A stretch of DNA of 64,000 nucleotides from Paraclostridium dentum (GCF_012922555.1 NZ_WIPK01000010.1:1-64000); one strand, 5' to 3'; counted from the stretch's first letter, positions 49,970 through 59,180 are shown. Notes: a model not told the origin generated them from the letters alone. Program-made: numbers and translations.

Positions 49970-50452
49970 CTAAATTGTAAGGTCGTTATCGTCTTTTATA
50001 TCTATGGCTTGTTTTAAAAGCCTTTTAAGAATTTCTGAAAATGTTGCGATAATAATTGGTACAAATACTAGGACTAAGCCAATTATTATTATTCCTGGGG
50101 CATCAGCTTTATCTGCCCAAAAATATAAAAACGGTAAATTGGCTGTATGTATAATACTAATTGATATAGCACAATTTTTTATACTTTTTAATGCTTTAAC
50201 TGATAAATTAGAAAATGCGTTATTTTTATCTATATAACTTAAAATATTTAGTGTTCTGTAAAGAGCAAAATAAAATGGAATTAAACTTACAGTAAAACAT
50301 AAAGAAGTGGGATATAAAGCTGTAAATTCGTAATTTTTTGAAATCTCCTTAATAAATATTGACATTATCAAAATATATAAACTAACTACAAAAACTCCAC
50401 TTAAAAATATAATTAACTTTAAAAAATTAGTTGAATATGTTTTATTTTTCAT
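49970..50452 (-). CDS. DUF2975 family membrane protein
   Basis: 160 residues. Four membrane segments; AFSNLSVKALKSIKNCAISI and the end VPIIIATFSEILKRLLKQAI are the DUF2975 hallmarks. Always found with a YozG-like XRE regulator, as here. Probably a membrane sensor that controls the regulator. Tandem on the minus strand. Confidence 0.85.
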   Translation of the reverse strand: MKNKTYSTNFLKLIIFLSGVFVVSLYILIMSIFIKEISKNYEFTALYPTSLCFTVSLIPFYFALYRTLNILSYIDKNNAFSNLSVKALKSIKNCAISISIIHTANLPFLYFWADKADAPGIIIIGLVLVFVPIIIATFSEILKRLLKQAIDIKDDNDLTI

Positions 50453-50476
50453 TAAAAATACCTCTTCAAATTTATT

Positions 50477-50584
50477 TTATATAAAAAACTTTGATGCTAA
50501 TAAAATCATACTTACACTCAAAAACATTATACTAAGAATAAATATAAGCCAAATTTCTAAATTCAAATCTACTATAATAATCAT
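50477..50584 (-). CDS. Possible 35-residue membrane peptide
   Basis: From ATG 50584: MIIIVDLNLEIWLIFILSIM, FLSVSMILLASKFFI, one long hydrophobic segment. The nearest AGGAGG is about 19 nt upstream, which is too far, so the start is doubtful. It lies just upstream of the DUF2975-XRE operon and may be its first gene. Confidence 0.35.
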   Translation of the reverse strand: MIIIVDLNLEIWLIFILSIMFLSVSMILLASKFFI

Positions 50585-50816
50585 ATTAAAATATAAATAT
50601 ATATACCTCCTGTCGTAAGAATATATATTTATATTAGTTGAAATAATATTGAAAATCAATAATAATTTATTGTTTTTGGCTATAATTTTATTGGAGGTTA
50701 TAACTAATATTTCATGAATTAATATGATAAATTTAATATTATGAGAGTTTTTACTAGTTTTTTTATTTTATATAACCTAACATTAAATTTAGATAAAGCA
50801 TTTAGGGGGGAGATAA

Positions 50817-51326
50817 ATGGAAATAAGTAAAAAAAATAACAGCTATAAGGTAACGAGTATTTTATTGATAATATATTTGTTTATACTGACCTTTGCAATA
50901 GTATTTAAAATGGGTTTAGCAGTTTCGGGGGAAAGAAGTATTAACTTAGTACCTTATGGAAGTTCTGTAATAGTAAATAGCAAGCTTGATACCAGAGAGT
51001 TAATAGAGAACGTAATTGCATTTATACCTTTAGGTTGTTATATAAGTATGTTAAAGTGGGATTGGAGTTTTATAAAAAAAATACTTACTATATTTGGAGT
51101 AAGTTTGTTATTTGAAATAACACAATTTATATTTGGATTAGGAGCATCTGATATAACAGATTTAATTAATAATACGCTAGGTGGAGCTATAGGAATTTTA
51201 ATTTACTTTATACTTATTAAAATATTTAAATCAGATTTAAAACTGAATAAAGTTATTAATATATGCGCATCTTTAGCAACTATATGTCTTACATTACTGT
51301 TAACGATTTTGATTATAATCAACTAA
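50817..51326 (+). CDS. VanZ-like family protein, copy 2
   Basis: 169 residues behind TTAGGGGGGAG. Nearly identical to copy 1 at 46773 (differences such as ISML for IGML, TLTLL for VLLL regions). Same VanZ motifs: NLVPYGSS, GLGASDITDLINNTLGGAIG. The flanking 80 nt upstream and the element downstream are also duplicated, so a whole unit was copied. Confidence 0.9.
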   Translation: MEISKKNNSYKVTSILLIIYLFILTFAIVFKMGLAVSGERSINLVPYGSSVIVNSKLDTRELIENVIAFIPLGCYISMLKWDWSFIKKILTIFGVSLLFEITQFIFGLGASDITDLINNTLGGAIGILIYFILIKIFKSDLKLNKVINICASLATICLTLLLTILIIIN

Positions 51327-51395
51327 TCTTTAAAAACTTGTTTAAAGAGTAAAAATGCCTTTAGAATCCATTAATTTATATTCTAAAGGCATTAG
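51325..51395 (+). repeat. Directional palindromic element, copy 21 (truncated right side)
   Basis: AACTAATCTTTAAAAACTTG, TTTAAAGAGTAAAA; core 51355-51392: ATGCCTTTAGAATCCA with ATATTCTAAAGGCAT (paired CCTTT/AAAGG). The right flank is lost. Compare copy 17 behind the other VanZ gene. Confidence 0.8.
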
Positions 51396-51432
51396 ATTTA
51401 TGTAAAAAAGACATCTTAATAAATTAAGATGC

Positions 51433-51739
51433 CTATGACTTATAATATTTAATCAAAACCCAAGGAAAGGCTAATACAATAATTAATAAATATATTCCAT
51501 CAATATAAATTATGCTTGAAATTAACCCTATTAATATATAATTAACACTAAGAGTATTAATGATTTTTCTATCATTTTTTTTAGGATCTTTTACAAGTTT
51601 TAATATATTATTCTTAAATATAAATATTATAACACCATATAAAGCATATGATAAATTACTATAATATAGCAAAGTATATACCTGCATCTTTCATATATTT
51701 TGAAGCACTTAAGTTTAAATTTAATTTATTAGGAACCAT
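51433..51739 (-). pseudogene. Frameshifted small membrane protein
   Basis: From the ATG at 51739 (behind AAAAGGGGG) the frame reads MVPNKLNLNLSASKYMKDAG IYFAIL and stops. The next frame continues QVYTLLYYSNLSYALYGVII and two further membrane segments to a stop at 51433. Joined, the product would be about 100 residues. The shift lies near CTTTGCTATATTATAG. An internal ATG at 51687 lacks a ribosome site. Family unknown. Confidence 0.6.
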
Positions 51740-51824
51740 ATAAAATCTACCCCCTTTTTCGATTTTATTGAAAGTAAATTGAAAAAGATTAAACATAATA
51801 ACATTAAAATTATTATTATATTTT

Positions 51825-52121
51825 TTATACACCTGATTGAACTGCAATAACATATAGTACAGTAATTGCTACATATATGGCTATTATTAAACTGTAATGA
51901 ACTACCATATTTATTTTTTTCTTTATTACCCAGTATATTATTGATAAAAAGCAATATATCAAAAATATACCTACTATCCTTTGAGGAATATTATAGGGGC
52001 TACTATATAGACTTGGTTCATATAGATTGGGTTCAAAAAAATTTGAAGGTTCGGATATTATAAATATAAGTCCAAATCCTCCTATAATCCAATCTATTAT
52101 ATTCCATGTATGTTTACTCAT
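51825..52121 (-). CDS. Small membrane protein, unknown
   Basis: 98 residues from 52121 behind GGAGG. Three membrane segments (IIDWIIGGFGLIFIIS; IVGIFLIYCFLSIIYWVI; YSLIIAIYVAITVLYVIAV) with a Ser/Tyr/Pro-rich loop. No family recognised. It precedes the frameshifted gene at 51433 on the same strand. Confidence 0.6.
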   Translation of the reverse strand: MSKHTWNIIDWIIGGFGLIFIISEPSNFFEPNLYEPSLYSSPYNIPQRIVGIFLIYCFLSIIYWVIKKKINMVVHYSLIIAIYVAITVLYVIAVQSGV

Positions 52122-52354
52122 TTCTAAATTTCCTCCATTCAAACTGAAATCTCAAAGTATGAAACCTTATTGTATAATTCCAGATTAAAATATATTTTGT
52201 ATTATCCTTATTAAATTTTTAAAGACTAGTTAAAATTATATAAAAGTTCTAATAAAAAATATTGAAATTGGATTGAGATAGGTTTATTTGGGAGTAAAAT
52301 TTAAGTGATATAACTTTTACACATGCAATTTATATCTACAATATAATAAAATGA

Positions 52355-52479
52355 TATAATAGACTAGAGAGATAAAAACACAGTTTCGGTTGGTAGTCCG
52401 AACCTATTTGTAAAATAGCAGTAACCTGCCCTCCTGGGTTGTCCATTCTTTTGTAATAAAATTACAGGAGGAATTATTT
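52355..52479 (+). promoter_or_regulatory. yjdF motif riboswitch
   Basis: Leader with TATAAT at 52355-52360 followed by TTTCGGTTGGTAGTCCGAAC, CTATTTGTAAAATAG and AACCTGCCCTCCTGGGTT, all of which can form hairpins. CCTCCTG (52430-52436) is complementary to the ribosome site CAGGAGG (52465-52471), so ligand binding could control translation. The position before a yjdF gene identifies the known yjdF RNA, which senses azaaromatic compounds. Identified by context and structure, not by alignment. Confidence 0.75.
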
Positions 52480-52899
52480 ATGAAACAAAGTAGTTGCAAA
52501 TTAACAGTATTATTTCAAAATCCATTTTGGATTGGTATTTTTGAAGAGGAATGTGAAAAAGAATATAATGTTGCAAAAATAGTCTTAGGAGCAGAACCTA
52601 CAGAATCTCAATTATATGAACTTATATTAAAGAATTATAATGAGATTTCATTTAAAAAAACTGAGGCTGAAATAGTATCAACTCAAAAGAAAGTCAATTA
52701 CAAGAGATTACAAAGAGAAGTAAAAAAAATACAAAATGAAAAAGGTATAGGAACAAAAGCTCAAAATGCTATCAAAATTCAACATGAAGCAGCCAAAGTT
52801 GAACGAATTAAGAAAAGAAAAGAAAGAAAAGAAGAAGAACGGGATAGAATGTATGAATTAAAACAAATAAAGAAAAAAGAAAAACATAAAGGTCATTAA
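52480..52899 (+). CDS. yjdF: YjdF family protein (DUF2992)
   Basis: 139 residues behind CAGGAGG. KLTVLFQNPFWIGIFEEECE, then LGAEPTESQLYELIL and a long basic, charged C-terminus (KERKEEERDRMYELKQIKKK) are characteristic of YjdF. Soluble; molecular role unknown, thought to deal with toxic heterocyclic compounds. Regulated by the riboswitch just upstream. Confidence 0.92.
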   Translation: MKQSSCKLTVLFQNPFWIGIFEEECEKEYNVAKIVLGAEPTESQLYELILKNYNEISFKKTEAEIVSTQKKVNYKRLQREVKKIQNEKGIGTKAQNAIKIQHEAAKVERIKKRKERKEEERDRMYELKQIKKKEKHKGH

Positions 52900-52904
52900 T
52901 AAAA

Positions 52905-53012
52905 AACTAATCTTCAAAAACTTATTTAAAGGTTAGTAGTAAAAATGCTCTTAGAATCCATTTATTTGGGTTCTAAGAGCATTGAATTTATCTCAAATAA
53001 AGACCACTAGTT
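52905..53012 (+). repeat. Directional palindromic element, copy 22
   Basis: AACTAATCTTCAAAAACTTA, TTTAAAGGTTAGTAGTAAAA; core 52945-52982: ATGCTCTTAGAATCCA with TGGGTTCTAAGAGCAT (paired GCTC/GAGC). Right TTGAATTTATCTCAAATAAA. Between converging genes. Confidence 0.88.
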
Positions 53013-53014
53013 TA

Positions 53015-53509
53015 TTAAATATTTTTTAACATGTATGTAGCAGACAGTTTTTTCCCAGACCACTCTAGTTCAATATCTTTAACTTTTTCAAATCCTAGAT
53101 TAGTCCAAAATTCATAAATATTTTTATTATAATTATTTACTATATCAATTCTAATAGATTTGGAATTTGATGATTGTAAATATTGTTCAAATAAATTATA
53201 AACTTGTTTTCCAATACCTTTTGACTTGTAATCTTTATGGAGCATAAGTATAGATAGATAAGATATTTCTCCAAGTTTGAAATCTAATAGACCGATAACG
53301 GAGTCATTATTTTTATCAACAACTTTACAACAATTAAAATTAATACGTTGCATTTCCTTAAACTCTTTAGTAATCCATTGTAAATCAATTTTAGAAACTC
53401 CAATATGATTAATAAGAAAGTCTACGTTAGAATTATATATATTAACAAACTGATCTAAATCTCCATTAGTAACATAATCTATACGATAATCTTTGTTTTC
53501 AAGGCTCAT
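53015..53509 (-). CDS. GNAT family N-acetyltransferase
   Basis: 164 residues behind AAGGAGG. CoA loop LHKDYKSKGIGKQVYNLFEQ (about residues 101-120), VIGLLDFKLGEISYLSILML before it and WTNLGFEKVKDIELEWSGKK after. Substrate unknown. Confidence 0.87.
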   Translation of the reverse strand: MSLENKDYRIDYVTNGDLDQFVNIYNSNVDFLINHIGVSKIDLQWITKEFKEMQRINFNCCKVVDKNNDSVIGLLDFKLGEISYLSILMLHKDYKSKGIGKQVYNLFEQYLQSSNSKSIRIDIVNNYNKNIYEFWTNLGFEKVKDIELEWSGKKLSATYMLKNI

Positions 53510-53572
53510 TTAAAATCCTCCTTGTATAAGGTATCTCCTATATATCAATGTACTTTTAATATATAAGTTGTT

Positions 53573-54985
53573 TTATTTTATATGCTTTAACTTCATAAAA
53601 GACCACACTTTATCTAGTGTAACTTCAAATTTATCATTAATATTAGGATATATAGTTACAAACCCATTTTTAAACTCAGATTTATCAAAATTAAAATCTG
53701 CCCACAGTAATTGTTCATAACCATATAGCTGACAGACAACCTTTTTATTATTCATAAATATCATCTGAACCATATCTTCACTTTCAGCTTTCTTTATATC
53801 TTTCCACTTATAACCTATTGTTTTATATATTGTTTCAGGAGAAGTATTCGTATCAAACACATAGGCTTTGTCCCATTTAAACGGAGTCAATTTACTTAAA
53901 TTAAGATTTTTATAAGATTTATCTTTTGGATTCTTTTCAAAGTATAAAGTTGTATTTACCAGTTTTCTAAAAAGCATATCAAAATTTTTATCTTCTTGAC
54001 TTTTTTCAAAATTAGTTACTTTACTGGATTTTTCAACTATATTCCATTTATTATTATTTTTTTCTAATTGAAAATTAATTTTAGAAATGGCTTCTCCATA
54101 TTTTCCAGGCTGAGTTACTATAACTGTTTCGCCAGATTTGTTCTTGTAATTATGTTGATCAAAATCTTTATGAGTGTGTCCTGCAACTATGGCATCTATC
54201 CCATTAACTTCTTGTGCTAATTCTTGTATTCTATTTTCAGGCAATTTATCGCCCTTTTTCTTCTCTCCAGAATGAACAACAGCTAATATAATATCTGGAT
54301 TTTCTTTTTTCATAACTGGAACCCATTTTTTAGCCTCTTCAACTAAATCACTCATATACAATGATCCATTAAAATCATCTAGTTCTTTTAATCCATCGCC
54401 TAAAGGTTTAACAGTGCCATTTTTTAACGTTTCATATCTTTGACCTACTTCTTTTACAGTAAGCCCTAAAATTCCTATTTTAACATCCCCATCAGGAGTA
54501 GAAACTTTTTTCATTGTATAAGGTTTCAAATAGTTATCACCATTTTTATTATGAGTATTTGCAGATAATATATCAATATTTTGTTTTTTAAAATCAGAAA
54601 CTACATCATCTAGTTGAGCTTTGCTATTAAATAGAAATTCATGATTTCCAAGTACTACAGTATCATAACCTATTTTTTTCATTTCTTTTGCAAATGGAAA
54701 TTCTACATATTTATGATTTCTATCATCATCACAGTCTCTATCAAAGCAATATTTATTCATATCTGAACCAGGGTTACCATAATCTATAAAGTCTCCTGCA
54801 TCAACTACAATTGTATTTTTATGTTTAGATTTTTCACCTTGTATATAAGAAGATAACTCATAAGGCATAAATCCATGTAAATCGGAAGTTGCCAATATAT
54901 TTACTTCTGAAATTTTCGTTGAACTACACCCTGCCATTAAGAAAATAAATAGCCCCAAAAACCCTATTATTAATCTCTCTTTCAT
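53573..54985 (-). CDS. 5'-nucleotidase/metallophosphoesterase lipoprotein
   Basis: 470 residues from 54985, chosen for GGGGGAT upstream. Lipobox LMAGC at about residue 20: exported lipoprotein. Calcineurin-like motifs SDLHG, DAGDFIDYG, GNHEF, HSGE and AGHTHKD bind two metals; the C-terminal 5'-nucleotidase domain has FDTNTSPETIYKTIGYKW, though shorter and divergent. Acts outside the membrane on nucleotides (UshA/YfkN type) or other phosphoesters. Confidence 0.88.
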   Translation of the reverse strand: MKERLIIGFLGLFIFLMAGCSSTKISEVNILATSDLHGFMPYELSSYIQGEKSKHKNTIVVDAGDFIDYGNPGSDMNKYCFDRDCDDDRNHKYVEFPFAKEMKKIGYDTVVLGNHEFLFNSKAQLDDVVSDFKKQNIDILSANTHNKNGDNYLKPYTMKKVSTPDGDVKIGILGLTVKEVGQRYETLKNGTVKPLGDGLKELDDFNGSLYMSDLVEEAKKWVPVMKKENPDIILAVVHSGEKKKGDKLPENRIQELAQEVNGIDAIVAGHTHKDFDQHNYKNKSGETVIVTQPGKYGEAISKINFQLEKNNNKWNIVEKSSKVTNFEKSQEDKNFDMLFRKLVNTTLYFEKNPKDKSYKNLNLSKLTPFKWDKAYVFDTNTSPETIYKTIGYKWKDIKKAESEDMVQMIFMNNKKVVCQLYGYEQLLWADFNFDKSEFKNGFVTIYPNINDKFEVTLDKVWSFMKLKHIK

Positions 54986-55169
54986 CAGATCCCCCACTAG
55001 TTTTGTCTTTTGTGCTAACTGGAATATTTTAACATATAATGTTAGAGGATTTATCAAACTTGGACTAAAACAGGACTATTTAGGACTAATATAATTATAT
55101 TTCTTTAATACAACTATTCATTTCTATTAGTACATATCATAGTCACATATTCTCTTCATTATAAGAACA

Positions 55170-55286
55170 CCTAAACCCTTAAAGTTTCCAGTAAACTTTT
55201 TAAACGGACCTTTAAATCTATAAAGTCTTCTATAGATGGGTAAGGGCATTAACTATATTATCTAAAGTGAAATTATAAGACTACTT
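55170..55286 (+). repeat. Directional palindromic element, copy 23 (degenerate)
   Basis: AAACTTTTTAAACGGACC, mispaired core, then TAAGGGCATTAACTATATTA and CTAAAGTGAAATTATAAGAC. In a divergent gap of 390 nt between the nucleotidase and the next gene; the rest (55287-55448) is an AT-rich promoter region. Confidence 0.5.
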
Positions 55287-55448
55287 ATCTTTTAGTCCAG
55301 AATTTATATGTTTTATTCCAAGTTTAAAAATTAAATTTATATATTTGTTATAATATGAAAGTTATTAAAGTAGGACAATTTATGGGGGCTAGATTTATTT
55401 CAAACCATAAGATTACTTAAAATGAGATAATAATGACGACTTTATTTT

Positions 55449-55940
55449 ATGAAAAATAGTACAAAATTTTTTTTAATATGCTTAATATTTTTAACTGGGG
55501 TTATATTTTTCAAGGTCAAATATAAAAGTTTTGATAAGGAAAGTTTACCTGTAGATTGGAAAAAAGATGCCAAATCGGTTATGGAAGTATATATAAATGC
55601 AATAAATACAAAAGACTTAGATTTTATAAATGAATGTATATTTAATATGGATGGTTATGATTATAATTATATAGGTTTTGATGGTCCAGCGAAAGGAACG
55701 TTTGATGATTTGATATATATCAAATATCTAGATTCAGAAGAGGTTCCATTTAAAACTGTTGAAGGTAGATTGAAAAATGGAGAATATCTTTATTTTAAAG
55801 AGGGAAAATCACTTGATGTTAAATATAAAGTTAAATACCTATTTGAAAATCAACCTGAAGAATCAGGTATAAATTATCTAAAATATAATTTAATTAAGAA
55901 CGAAGATGGAGATTATAAAATAATATCATGCGGATATTAG
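55449..55940 (+). CDS. Exported protein, DUF4829-like
   Basis: 163 residues, N-terminal membrane segment (FFLICLIFLTGVIFFKV), then an NTF2-like domain: SVMEVYINAINTKDLDFINE at residues 38-57, YKVKYLFENQPEESGINYLK and EDGDYKIISCG at the end. Similar to DUF4829-type secreted lipoprotein-like proteins, but without a Cys lipobox. Ribosome site weak. Unknown function. Confidence 0.6.
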   Translation: MKNSTKFFLICLIFLTGVIFFKVKYKSFDKESLPVDWKKDAKSVMEVYINAINTKDLDFINECIFNMDGYDYNYIGFDGPAKGTFDDLIYIKYLDSEEVPFKTVEGRLKNGEYLYFKEGKSLDVKYKVKYLFENQPEESGINYLKYNLIKNEDGDYKIISCGY

Positions 55941-55974
55941 AAGTTAATTAAAATAAAAATATTTATGAAAATAT

Positions 55975-56007
55975 AGAGCTATTCTCATATTTGAGGATAG
56001 CTTTTTT
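55975..56007 (+). terminator. Intrinsic terminator
   Basis: AGAGCTATTCTCA and TGAGGATAGCTTTTTT arms with a short loop and T-run. Confidence 0.7.
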
Positions 56008-56116
56008 AGTTTTTGTAGAGAGATATTCAATATGAATTAAAAAATTGTAAAAATGTGCAACTAAATGAATATCTACTGAATCTAATATGCGTAATCATGA
56101 TTATAGGGAGGACAAT

Positions 56117-56686
56117 ATGATAGAAAATACCATACTAAAAAGAGTTAGGCTTTTTAGTAAAAAAAGCAAATTAACAGAAGAAATAGATTTAGTAAATGAA
56201 TCTAAAAAAGGCTCAGATCAAGCTTTTGAAGATCTTATAAATATATATAAAGAATACCTTTATAAAATGGCATTTATTTATACAAAAAACGAGAATGATG
56301 CATTAGATATTTATCAAGAAACAGTGTATAAGGCCTATTTAAATATAGGTAAACTTAAAGATTCAAGTTATTTTAAAACTTGGATAACAAGAATACTTAT
56401 AAATAATGTAAATATTAAAAATAGACACGTAAATAGGTTTAAAGATGTGGAAGTAGAAGATTACATAGGGGAAATAGAATATTCAAGTATAGAGGAAAAA
56501 ATAGATTTATATGATGCAATAGATGTATTAGAGGAAAAGTATAAAACACCTATAATACTACAATATTTTCAGGATTTAACAATAAGTCAAATATCTAAAA
56601 TAATGGATTGTAATGAAAATACGGTAAAGTCATATATAAGACGAGGAAAGAAAAAATTATATGATTTGTTGAAGGAGGAATCATAA
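56117..56686 (+). CDS. ECF-type RNA polymerase sigma factor
   Basis: 189 residues from 56117 behind GGGAGG. Region 2: DLINIYKEYLYKMAFIYTKN, DALDIYQETVYKAYLNIGKL; region 4 HTH: LTISQISKIMDCNENTVKSY, IRRGKKKLYDLL. The long N-terminal extension is basic. Its stop overlaps the start of the anti-sigma gene (ATAATG), so translation is coupled. It directs RNA polymerase to envelope-stress-type promoters, probably including its own. Confidence 0.92.
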   Translation: MIENTILKRVRLFSKKSKLTEEIDLVNESKKGSDQAFEDLINIYKEYLYKMAFIYTKNENDALDIYQETVYKAYLNIGKLKDSSYFKTWITRILINNVNIKNRHVNRFKDVEVEDYIGEIEYSSIEEKIDLYDAIDVLEEKYKTPIILQYFQDLTISQISKIMDCNENTVKSYIRRGKKKLYDLLKEES

Positions 56687-58053
56687 TGAGTAGATATGAT
56701 GATATAAAAATACCAGATAATATAGATGATATAACTAAGATTGCGATATCAAAAGGAAGAAAACAAAAGAATATAAAAAAGTACAGAAATGTAATGGTTG
56801 CATCAATAGCCACATTAGTCATAGGCGGTGGTGTTATGGGGGTTATAAATCCTTCAATAGCAGATTCTATACCTATAGTGAGAAATATAGTAAAATATTT
56901 TGATAACAATAAAGATTCTAGATTTAAAGGTGATAAACATGAACTAGAGAAAACTTCTAAGAGTTTAAATTTATTTGTTAAAGATAAGGGGATAGAATTT
57001 AAAGTAAATAGCATATCTTATGATGAAAGTTGTATGACTGTATTTTATACTATAAAAACAGATAAAAATATAAAAGAAAATTATAATATAGCTGAAAATT
57101 CTTTTTTAGATACTCCATTTATTAATTTATATATAAATGGGAAAGAGGTCAATGAGTACCGTAATCCAGAATTAGAGTCTAAGTTTGTAGGAAGCAATAA
57201 ATTAGAAGGTATTTATAGATTTGATATGAGTGGTATAGATATAAAAGTAAATGATAAAGTAGAATTAAAGACAGATAATATATTTAATACAGATGGTAAC
57301 TGGAATATAGCTACTAATGTAGATAAATCTAAAAGTAACGTAGATAGTCATGTCTATAAAGTTAATAAGAAATTTACAATAGGGGAAACTAATTATGATA
57401 TAAAAGAAGTTATAATTTCTCCATTAGGAAATAAGATGCTTATTCAAACTAGTGAATTAAAGGATTCAAATAAATCAAATAAATCAAATGAAGAAAATGA
57501 ATTTTTAGCTGGATTTGCACTTATGGATGATAAAGGGAAAGTTCTAAATATAATAGATAATGGAAGTCATGGTCCAGATGAAACAACTGGAATTGCAACA
57601 AATTCACTTGAGTTTATAGGAGCAGATAGTAGTACAAAATATTTACAAGTTGTACCGACAAAATATATACGTTTTGCAGACGATAAAATGTCTGAACCAA
57701 AGAGCATAAATAGCCTTCCTTTAACATTTAAAACAAGTGAAGTTGGAAAGATAAAGATAGACAGTTTCAAGGTAACTGGAGACAAAATAGAATTTACTTA
57801 TTATAAAGAAGGGCTTGTAGACATTGAACCTTACTTAGAGTATTTCGACAAAGATGGAAATAAAGTAGATTTTGGTGGATTACAAGATACATACGTTGAT
57901 AGAAAAACTGGAAAATATACTGAAACTATTGATTTAAAGGGATATAAACATAATGAGGAAAAGATAAAAAGTATAAGCAAAATTTCTGTTTCTTATGTGA
58001 ATGATGTAAAATTATTAAAAGATAAATCCATAAAAATAGAGTTGAATAAATAA
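56686..58053 (+). CDS. DUF4179 anti-sigma factor
   Basis: 455 residues. Short cytoplasmic N-terminus (about 1-30), one membrane segment (VMVASIATLVIGGGVMGVIN), then a large extracellular part with a DUF4179 domain (about 60-220, KGIEFKVNSISYDESCMTVF) and a second beta-rich region. It has no Cys/His zinc-finger anti-sigma motif. It should hold the co-encoded ECF sigma factor at the membrane until an extracellular signal releases it, as in other DUF4179 pairs. Confidence 0.88.
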   Translation: MSRYDDIKIPDNIDDITKIAISKGRKQKNIKKYRNVMVASIATLVIGGGVMGVINPSIADSIPIVRNIVKYFDNNKDSRFKGDKHELEKTSKSLNLFVKDKGIEFKVNSISYDESCMTVFYTIKTDKNIKENYNIAENSFLDTPFINLYINGKEVNEYRNPELESKFVGSNKLEGIYRFDMSGIDIKVNDKVELKTDNIFNTDGNWNIATNVDKSKSNVDSHVYKVNKKFTIGETNYDIKEVIISPLGNKMLIQTSELKDSNKSNKSNEENEFLAGFALMDDKGKVLNIIDNGSHGPDETTGIATNSLEFIGADSSTKYLQVVPTKYIRFADDKMSEPKSINSLPLTFKTSEVGKIKIDSFKVTGDKIEFTYYKEGLVDIEPYLEYFDKDGNKVDFGGLQDTYVDRKTGKYTETIDLKGYKHNEEKIKSISKISVSYVNDVKLLKDKSIKIELNK

Positions 58054-58131
58054 TACCTATAGAAGTGTAATATCTTTGAAATATTTTAATTTAGAAAAAA
58101 GCAATAAGTTTACTTATTAAAAATAGAATAA

Positions 58132-58216
58132 ATTACACTTTAAAATTTATTTAAAATGTAGTGGTAAAAAAGCCCTTAAAATCTATTCATTTAGATTCTA
58201 AGGGCTTTAACAAAAA
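58132..58216 (+). repeat. Directional palindromic element, copy 24
   Basis: Left TTTAAAATTTATTTAAAATG and TAGTGGTAAAAA; core 58169-58208: AAAGCCCTTAAAATCTA with TAGATTCTAAGGGCTTT. Right side shortened (TAACAAAAAAATT). Between converging genes. Confidence 0.8.
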
Positions 58217-58218
58217 AA

Positions 58219-58644
58219 TTAGAACTCTTCTTTAACATTATCTATGACAGAGTCAAAGGTTTTATTAGAATTTAGACTTTCTGTTATTGTAAAAATATGA
58301 CCATCTATATCTTGTATTATTAATTCTTTTGCATTCCAAGGTTGTATTGTTGGCTCTTGAATTATTTGTATATTATGGTTTAGTGCAGATTTATAGATTG
58401 CATTGATATCATTGAAAAATAAATTAATATTTACTGAATCAGTAGGATTAACATCAGTAGATTTCAATAGCATCAAATCTTGATATTTTTTACCTCTCAG
58501 ATGAACCATTGAAATATCACCGTTGGCATCCCTAAAATCAAATATTGAATGGAAATTTAATACTTCACTGTACCAATTCTTTGAATCCTCTATATTTTTA
58601 ACCTTTAACTTTACAAATAAAGGAATTTGATAAAACTCAATCAT
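58219..58644 (-). CDS. VOC family protein
   Basis: 141 residues. FYQIPLFVKLKVKNIEDSKN, WYSEVLNFHSIFDFRDANGD at the start; QEPTIQPWNAKELIIQDIDG, HIFTITE at the end: bleomycin-resistance/glyoxalase fold with probable metal ligands. Possible drug-binding or dioxygenase-like role. Single-gene unit between copies 24 and 25. Confidence 0.83.
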   Translation of the reverse strand: MIEFYQIPLFVKLKVKNIEDSKNWYSEVLNFHSIFDFRDANGDISMVHLRGKKYQDLMLLKSTDVNPTDSVNINLFFNDINAIYKSALNHNIQIIQEPTIQPWNAKELIIQDIDGHIFTITESLNSNKTFDSVIDNVKEEF

Positions 58645-58725
58645 TGTAATTACTCCCTTCGTGTATATTTAAATTTTAAAGTATTACGTTGTGTTAAGGT
58701 CAATATAAAAAATATAAATTATTTT

Positions 58726-58832
58726 ATAAAAATTTATTTAATGGTATCTAGTAAAAATGCCATTAGAATCCATTTATTTGGACTTTAAGGGATTAAGTAC
58801 ATAACTAGTCATTAAGGTGAAATTTTAAGGCT
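58726..58832 (+). repeat. Directional palindromic element, copy 25
   Basis: AAAATTTATTTAATGG, TATCTAGTAAAA; core 58757-58795 with damaged right arm (ATGCCATTAGAATCC… TTTAAGGGATT); right TAAGTACATAACTAGTCATT, AGGTGAAATTTTAAGG. Divergent gap; 58833-59180 holds the promoter region of the next gene and a short open stretch on the minus strand that I could not assign. Confidence 0.75.
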
Positions 58833-59180
58833 AGTTATAAAATTTTGCCACCATGTATGAAACGAAAGATATTATAAAAACAGAAAAAAACTTTTATGGA
58901 TCCTAAAAGTTTGCTTAAATCAAATTTAATACCTATGGCTTTCCAAAGCTATTCAAACATAGTATACCTCTTTAGAAATTTACTTCAAATATATTCTCTT
59001 ACTAATATGTAAGGTATATGTAAGGTAATTACAATGCATATTGTATTTAATAAATATATAATAAAAAAAGATTAACTTTTAAAGCAATATTATATACAAA
59101 TTTAAAACGATATATAAATCAATTAAAGTTAATATTCTATTTATTAAAAATACAATAAAAAACAAATAAGGAGAAATATT

